Origin: an uncultured Caryophanales bacterium
GTDB taxonomy: Bacteria; Bacillota_I; Bacilli_A; Acholeplasmatales; Anaeroplasmataceae
Length of the DNA: 19,191 nucleotides
Reading direction: 5' to 3'
NCBI GenBank assembly: GCA_946626535.1
Contig: CAMOUK010000024.1
Span: forward strand, 1-19,191
Of the stretch, positions 16,313 to 19,191 are shown piece after piece; within the stretch, counting starts at the first letter, position 1, and each line of letters starts with the position of its first letter. The notes under the pieces are model-generated. The model had not been told where the DNA came from. It saw nothing but the letters and a program-made list of their open reading frames with translations, and did no database searches. Made by a program: the position numbers and the translations under genes.

Positions 16313-16558
16313 ATGAATATTTATGATTTTAAAGTAACAAATAATAAGGGGGACCTAGTAGATTTAAGTAGCTACAAGGGTAAGGTTTTATTAGTAGTTA
16401 ATATAGCAACAGGCTGTGGATTTACTCCACAATATAAGGGCTTACGGGAAATGTATGATAAATATAAGGAAAAGGGCTTTGAAATATTAGACTTCCCATG
16501 TAATGGATTTTCATGGAAAAAATATTTTTTTAAAAAAACTAATGATTTGTACCTTTAA
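16313..16558 (+). pseudogene. Truncated glutathione peroxidase remnant
   Basis: The first 64 or so of 81 residues match the start of a bacterial Cys-type glutathione peroxidase (normal length about 155-180): [15 protein letters not shown] with peroxidatic Cys35, then FEILDFPCN (57-64). The reading departs from the family right after FPCN: the catalytic Gln expected next is absent and the last 17 residues are an A/T-biased run. The later Trp and Asn of the catalytic site are missing, and no continuation is seen in other frames downstream. AGAAGGG (16300-16306) before the ATG is intact. A 3' deletion is the simplest cause; the product should be inactive. Confidence 0.8.
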
Positions 16559-16617
16559 TAATTTTAAAAAAAATGTTAAACTATAGTAAGATATTTTATG
16601 CGTTACTGAAGGTATAT

Positions 16618-17898
16618 ATGGATGAATTAGTATTTAACAATACAAATATTGTATTTAATATCACCATATGTCTTATGGGATCGTTAATACTATTTGTACA
16701 CTTAGCAGACCTAATTATAAAGAGAAATAAAAGAAAAGATGAAAAATGGCTTTTATCTTTTATTGCGTTCACAATCTTTCATTTTTTAGTTTATTTAACA
16801 TATACATTAGTAAAACTTGATTATACAAGTAATAGCTTTGTTATGGGATTTTATACTACATTTTTCATATTCAATAACATTGAGGTGTTGTTATTTTTTC
16901 TTTATATGATGAATTTTGCTGATGTATCAAAAGGCTGGAGAAGGCATTTATACTCCACAAATGCTTTAGTGTTTATTATATTTGTCATATTAGATTTATT
17001 AAATCTTCATTATAAATTTTTCTTTTATGCAGAAGATGGAAATTATATGAGAAGTAAATTTATGATAGTTTCTCAAGGATATCAAGTAGTTGTTTTAACA
17101 GCCGTATTTATTATTTCTGTCTTTAATAAAAAACTAAACGTTAGAGAAAAAATAGCTTTTTCATCTTATTGTATTTTACCTTTAATTGCGACGATACTAC
17201 AAAATATATTTGCAGGATATGCAATAACTTACGCAACAATTATATTAGCGGTTGAAATATTGTTCTTCTTTGTAAATGTTCAAAAAAATATAGATTTGTT
17301 GCAGGAAGAAGAAAAAAATCAAGAGGCTCAAGTAAAGCTGATGCTGTCACAAATTCAACCACATTTTATGTATAACTCTTTATCAGCAATTTCAACACTT
17401 ATTACTACAGATCCTGAAAAAGCACAAACATCTCTTGATGAATTTACTGAATACTTAAGGACAAATTTAGCTTCAATTACTGAGACAAGACTTATTCCGT
17501 TTGTTACTGAATTAAAGCATATTCAAACATATGTATCATTAGAAAAGATGCGTTTTAACGATAGAATAAATGTAATATATGATATTGGAACAACAGATTT
17601 TTTTATTCCACCGCTTACAATTCAACCTATTGTTGAAAATGCCATTAAGCATGGTATTTTAAAGAAAATTGAAGGTGGAACAGTAACTATTACAACCTAT
17701 GAAACAGATACTGAGGTTATTGTTGAAATTAAAGATGATGGTATAGGCTTTGATTTAAAGAATATTAATTTTGATGAAAATGTCCATTTTGGCTTAAAAA
17801 ATATAAGCTATAGAATAAAACAAACTTGTAATGGAGATTTAAATATTACAAGTAAGAAAAACGTTGGAACAAATATAAGAGTAACATTTAAGAAGTGA
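16618..17898 (+). CDS. LytS/YehU-type sensor histidine kinase
   Basis: A 426-residue sensor kinase. About seven membrane segments (roughly 11-33, 45-66, 74-99, 114-132, 150-168, 180-199, 203-221) are followed by a short coiled-coil linker (224-241) and the His_kinase domain with QIQPHFMYNSL (phospho-acceptor His249). The ATPase part shows the N-box PPLTIQPIVENAIKHG and the G-box DDGIGF. ATG 16618 is preferred: GAAGG (16608-16612) lies five bases upstream, whereas ATG 16573 has no ribosome binding site. It pairs with the response regulator that starts 11 bases after its stop. Multi-span input domains in this class often sense membrane-proximal or cell-wall signals; the ligand is unknown. No direct link to the fructan genes is visible. 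Confidence 0.9.
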   Translation: MDELVFNNTNIVFNITICLMGSLILFVHLADLIIKRNKRKDEKWLLSFIAFTIFHFLVYLTYTLVKLDYTSNSFVMGFYTTFFIFNNIEVLLFFLYMMNFADVSKGWRRHLYSTNALVFIIFVILDLLNLHYKFFFYAEDGNYMRSKFMIVSQGYQVVVLTAVFIISVFNKKLNVREKIAFSSYCILPLIATILQNIFAGYAITYATIILAVEILFFFVNVQKNIDLLQEEEKNQEAQVKLMLSQIQPHFMYNSLSAISTLITTDPEKAQTSLDEFTEYLRTNLASITETRLIPFVTELKHIQTYVSLEKMRFNDRINVIYDIGTTDFFIPPLTIQPIVENAIKHGILKKIEGGTVTITTYETDTEVIVEIKDDGIGFDLKNINFDENVHFGLKNISYRIKQTCNGDLNITSKKNVGTNIRVTFKK

Positions 17899-17909
17899 GG
17901 TATTAAATT

Positions 17910-18680
17910 ATGAAGATATTGCTAGTTGACGATGAACATCTACAGTTATTAAGATTAGAAGATATTGTAAAAAAGATACTTCCAGATGCTGAAATATTAT
18001 CATTTACAAACCCAAAACAGGCTTATGATGAAACCGTTGGTATGAAATTTGATATCGCCTTTTTAGATATTGAAATGCCTTTAATTAATGGTATTGAGCT
18101 TGCTAAAAAGCTTAAGAAGAACAACCCGCTTATTAACGTTATTTTTGTTACTGCCTATAATAATTATGCTCTTGATGCTTATAACATTCACGCATCAGGC
18201 TATATTATGAAGCCTGCAAAGGCTGATAAGGTTAAAAAGGAGCTTGATGCTTTAAGATATGAAGTCGAGTTACAGCCTACTAAGCAATTACAGGTTAAGT
18301 GCTTTGGTAATTTTGAAGTATTTAAGGATGGAAAGCCTTTAAAATTCCATAGACAAAAATCTAAAGAGTTATTTGCTTATTTAGTTGATAGAGAAGGCTC
18401 TTCAGCAAATATTAATGAGCTTAATGCAGTTTTATGGGAAGAAGACCACAAATCTTATTTGAGAAACTTAATCGTTGATATTCAAGAAACCTTAAAAGAA
18501 GCTGGAATAGAGGATGTTTTTATTAAGCGATATAGTGAATGCTTCATCGACCCAACTAAAATTGATTGTGATGCATACGAATATAAAAAAGGAAATCCAA
18601 ACGCTATAAGAATGTATCGTGGTGAATACATGATACAATATCCTTGGGCATTTTTTGACGATAAAGACTATTCAGAATAG
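17910..18680 (+). CDS. Response regulator with SARP-like DNA-binding output domain
   Basis: A 256-residue response regulator. The receiver domain (1-118) has the acidic pair Asp7/Asp8, phospho-acceptor Asp53 (FLDIEMP), Thr81 and Lys101 (KPAK). Residues about 126-215 form a winged-helix domain of the OmpR/SARP kind (QVKCFGNFEVFKDGKPL, then SKELFAYLVD), as in two-component SAPR-family regulators; the usual long BTAD helical domain is reduced to a short tail (216-256). GTGAGG overlaps the kinase stop, nine bases before ATG 17910, so the pair is co-transcribed. Targets are unknown. This output type differs from the LytTR domain that commonly accompanies LytS kinases. Confidence 0.9.
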   Translation: MKILLVDDEHLQLLRLEDIVKKILPDAEILSFTNPKQAYDETVGMKFDIAFLDIEMPLINGIELAKKLKKNNPLINVIFVTAYNNYALDAYNIHASGYIMKPAKADKVKKELDALRYEVELQPTKQLQVKCFGNFEVFKDGKPLKFHRQKSKELFAYLVDREGSSANINELNAVLWEEDHKSYLRNLIVDIQETLKEAGIEDVFIKRYSECFIDPTKIDCDAYEYKKGNPNAIRMYRGEYMIQYPWAFFDDKDYSE

Positions 18681-18687
18681 TCTTTTT
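18663..18687 (+). terminator. Intrinsic terminator overlapping the response regulator stop
   Basis: AAAGACTAT (18663-18671) pairs with ATAGTCTTT (18677-18685), with up to two more pairs possible toward the loop, followed by TTTTT ending at 18687. The right arm contains the TAG stop (18678-18680) of the response regulator. It closes the two-component operon and separates it from the small ORF downstream. Confidence 0.85.
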
Positions 18688-18723
18688 CGTATTGAATTAT
18701 AAAGGAAGTATCGAGGTAAAAAT

Positions 18724-18849
18724 ATGGGGAAATTTAGAGATTTTATCGAAAGAAATGGGAAAATTATTGAAGTTATATTTTCTTTAATTTCTCTAATAAT
18801 TGTCGGTGTAATTGGTACTACAATTTCAATTAATAATAGTATTACTTGA
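18724..18849 (+). CDS. Small single-span membrane peptide (41 aa), unknown function
   Basis: A 41-codon ORF starting at ATG 18724 with CGAGGT (18712-18717) six bases upstream, a good ribosome binding site. The product has a charged N-terminus (MGKFRDFIERNGK), one hydrophobic segment (about residues 14-35, with VGVIGTT) and a polar end. No family is recognised. The size and topology resemble short hydrophobic peptides such as type I toxins and small membrane regulators, but that is resemblance only. It lies 37 bases after the response-regulator terminator and directly before a hairpin-rich non-coding stretch, so both could share a transcript. A chance ORF remains possible. Confidence 0.5.
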   Translation: MGKFRDFIERNGKIIEVIFSLISLIIVGVIGTTISINNSIT

Positions 18850-19191
18850 ACCTCTCATGATTTAAATCATAAGATTCTAACTTCTAATATCGTTATAGAG
18901 ACTATAACGGCATAGATATAATGCTGATAAAGTTGCCTAAATCCTGTCTAGAAGACACATTATATCTACCTAACATATTAGACTATTAGTTAAATAACAT
19001 TTAATAATACTTTGAAAGTATTATATGTTAATTTTGTTCCACTTAGTTTTAAAGAAGCTTTTGTCTCTAAAGCCAACCATCAAAAGCTTCGCTAGATTTA
19101 GGATACTAAAGCGAGAATCCTCGGTTATTTAATTCCCGAGATGATAGCTTTTTGATAAAAAATGGTGATTTTTGACGATTAATCACTGTTT
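18850..19191 (+). ncRNA. Hairpin-rich non-coding region, candidate structured RNA (runs off edge)
   Basis: These 342 bases contain no credible coding frame but many perfect local stems: 18891-18898 with 18902-18909 (8 bp); 18913-18923 with 18958-18968 (11 bp, enclosing 18945-18949 with 18953-18957); 18995-19000 with 19025-19030 stacked through a 3-base bulge on 19004-19012 with 19016-19024 (15 bp in all); 19054-19063 with 19081-19090 (10 bp); 19097-19101 with 19106-19110 (GATA loop); and 19120-19124 with 19136-19140. None except the extreme right end has a terminator-like T-run. A large structured RNA is inferred; strand and ends are unknown, and the plus strand is assumed. It could instead be a long untranslated region of the small ORF. 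Confidence 0.4.

Noticed and set aside
16573..16617. Longer start (ATG 16573) for the histidine kinase
   Set aside because: Only A-runs precede it; ATG 16618 has GAAGG at the right distance, and the first predicted membrane span begins after it.
19020..19080. Minus-strand 19-codon ORF starting at the complement of 19080
   Set aside because: It is very short, lies on the arms of strong hairpins, has no clear ribosome binding site and no recognisable product.
1..19191. Alternative genetic code with TGA as Trp, as in Mycoplasma
   Set aside because: TGG encodes the conserved Trp residues and TGA ends several genes at the expected family length.
1..19191. tRNA, rRNA, CRISPR arrays, insertion sequences or PTS genes
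   Set aside because: No cloverleaf, rRNA blocks, regularly spaced repeats, transposase motifs or PTS domains were seen. Sugar entry here is by an ABC system.
18850..19191. Purine, preQ1, T-box or M-box riboswitch, or RNase P/tmRNA in the right-end non-coding region
   Set aside because: Their conserved core sequences as I know them are not present on either strand, and no downstream regulated gene is visible in the window.

Overview
The window is A+T-rich DNA from a Gram-positive-type (monoderm) bacterium. Short intergenic gaps, Shine-Dalgarno sequences of the GGAGG/GAGG type, lipobox signal peptides and an outer-membrane-free ABC import system point to a Firmicutes/Bacilli-like, probably gut-dwelling organism. 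A Mollicutes-related or Erysipelotrichia-like lineage is plausible but unproven. TGA is used as a stop (for example at 4073-4075, 17896-17898 and 18847-18849) and TGG encodes Trp, so the Mycoplasma code does not apply.

About 16 kb (1-16188) is one fructan/fructooligosaccharide utilisation locus. A secreted GH32-like lipoprotein gene (219-1745) has its own promoter and converges on a LacI-family regulator (1836-2864, minus strand) through a shared hairpin terminator. Divergent from the regulator runs a long, tightly packed set of ten genes (3077-16188): two LplB/LplC-type permeases, a solute-binding lipoprotein, a small DUF624/YesL-like membrane protein, a 719-residue multi-module carbohydrate-binding lipoprotein, a cytosolic GH32 beta-fructosidase, a second atypical GH32 lipoprotein, an MsmK-type ATPase, a classical GH32 lipoprotein and a PfkB-family fructokinase. 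The implied route is surface binding and partial hydrolysis of fructan, ABC import of oligosaccharides, cytosolic hydrolysis, and phosphorylation of fructose.

The clearest regulatory signal is a TTGTGCA-NN-TGCACAA palindrome. It occurs as a pair with the same 33-bp centre-to-centre spacing in front of both transcription units (79-128 and 2941-2989), and each pair lies about 33 bp upstream of a candidate -35 box. This ties the two units into one regulon, most simply under the LacI-family protein encoded between them.

After an intrinsic terminator (16209-16241) come a broken glutathione peroxidase gene (16313-16558), a LytS/YehU-type histidine kinase (16618-17898) and a response regulator with a SARP-like output domain (17910-18680), closed by a terminator that overlaps the stop codon.

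The last 500 bases hold a 41-codon single-membrane-span ORF (18724-18849) with a good ribosome binding site. It is followed by 342 non-coding bases (18850-19191) densely packed with perfect hairpins, which look like part of a structured RNA that continues past the window edge. This is the least explained part of the window.
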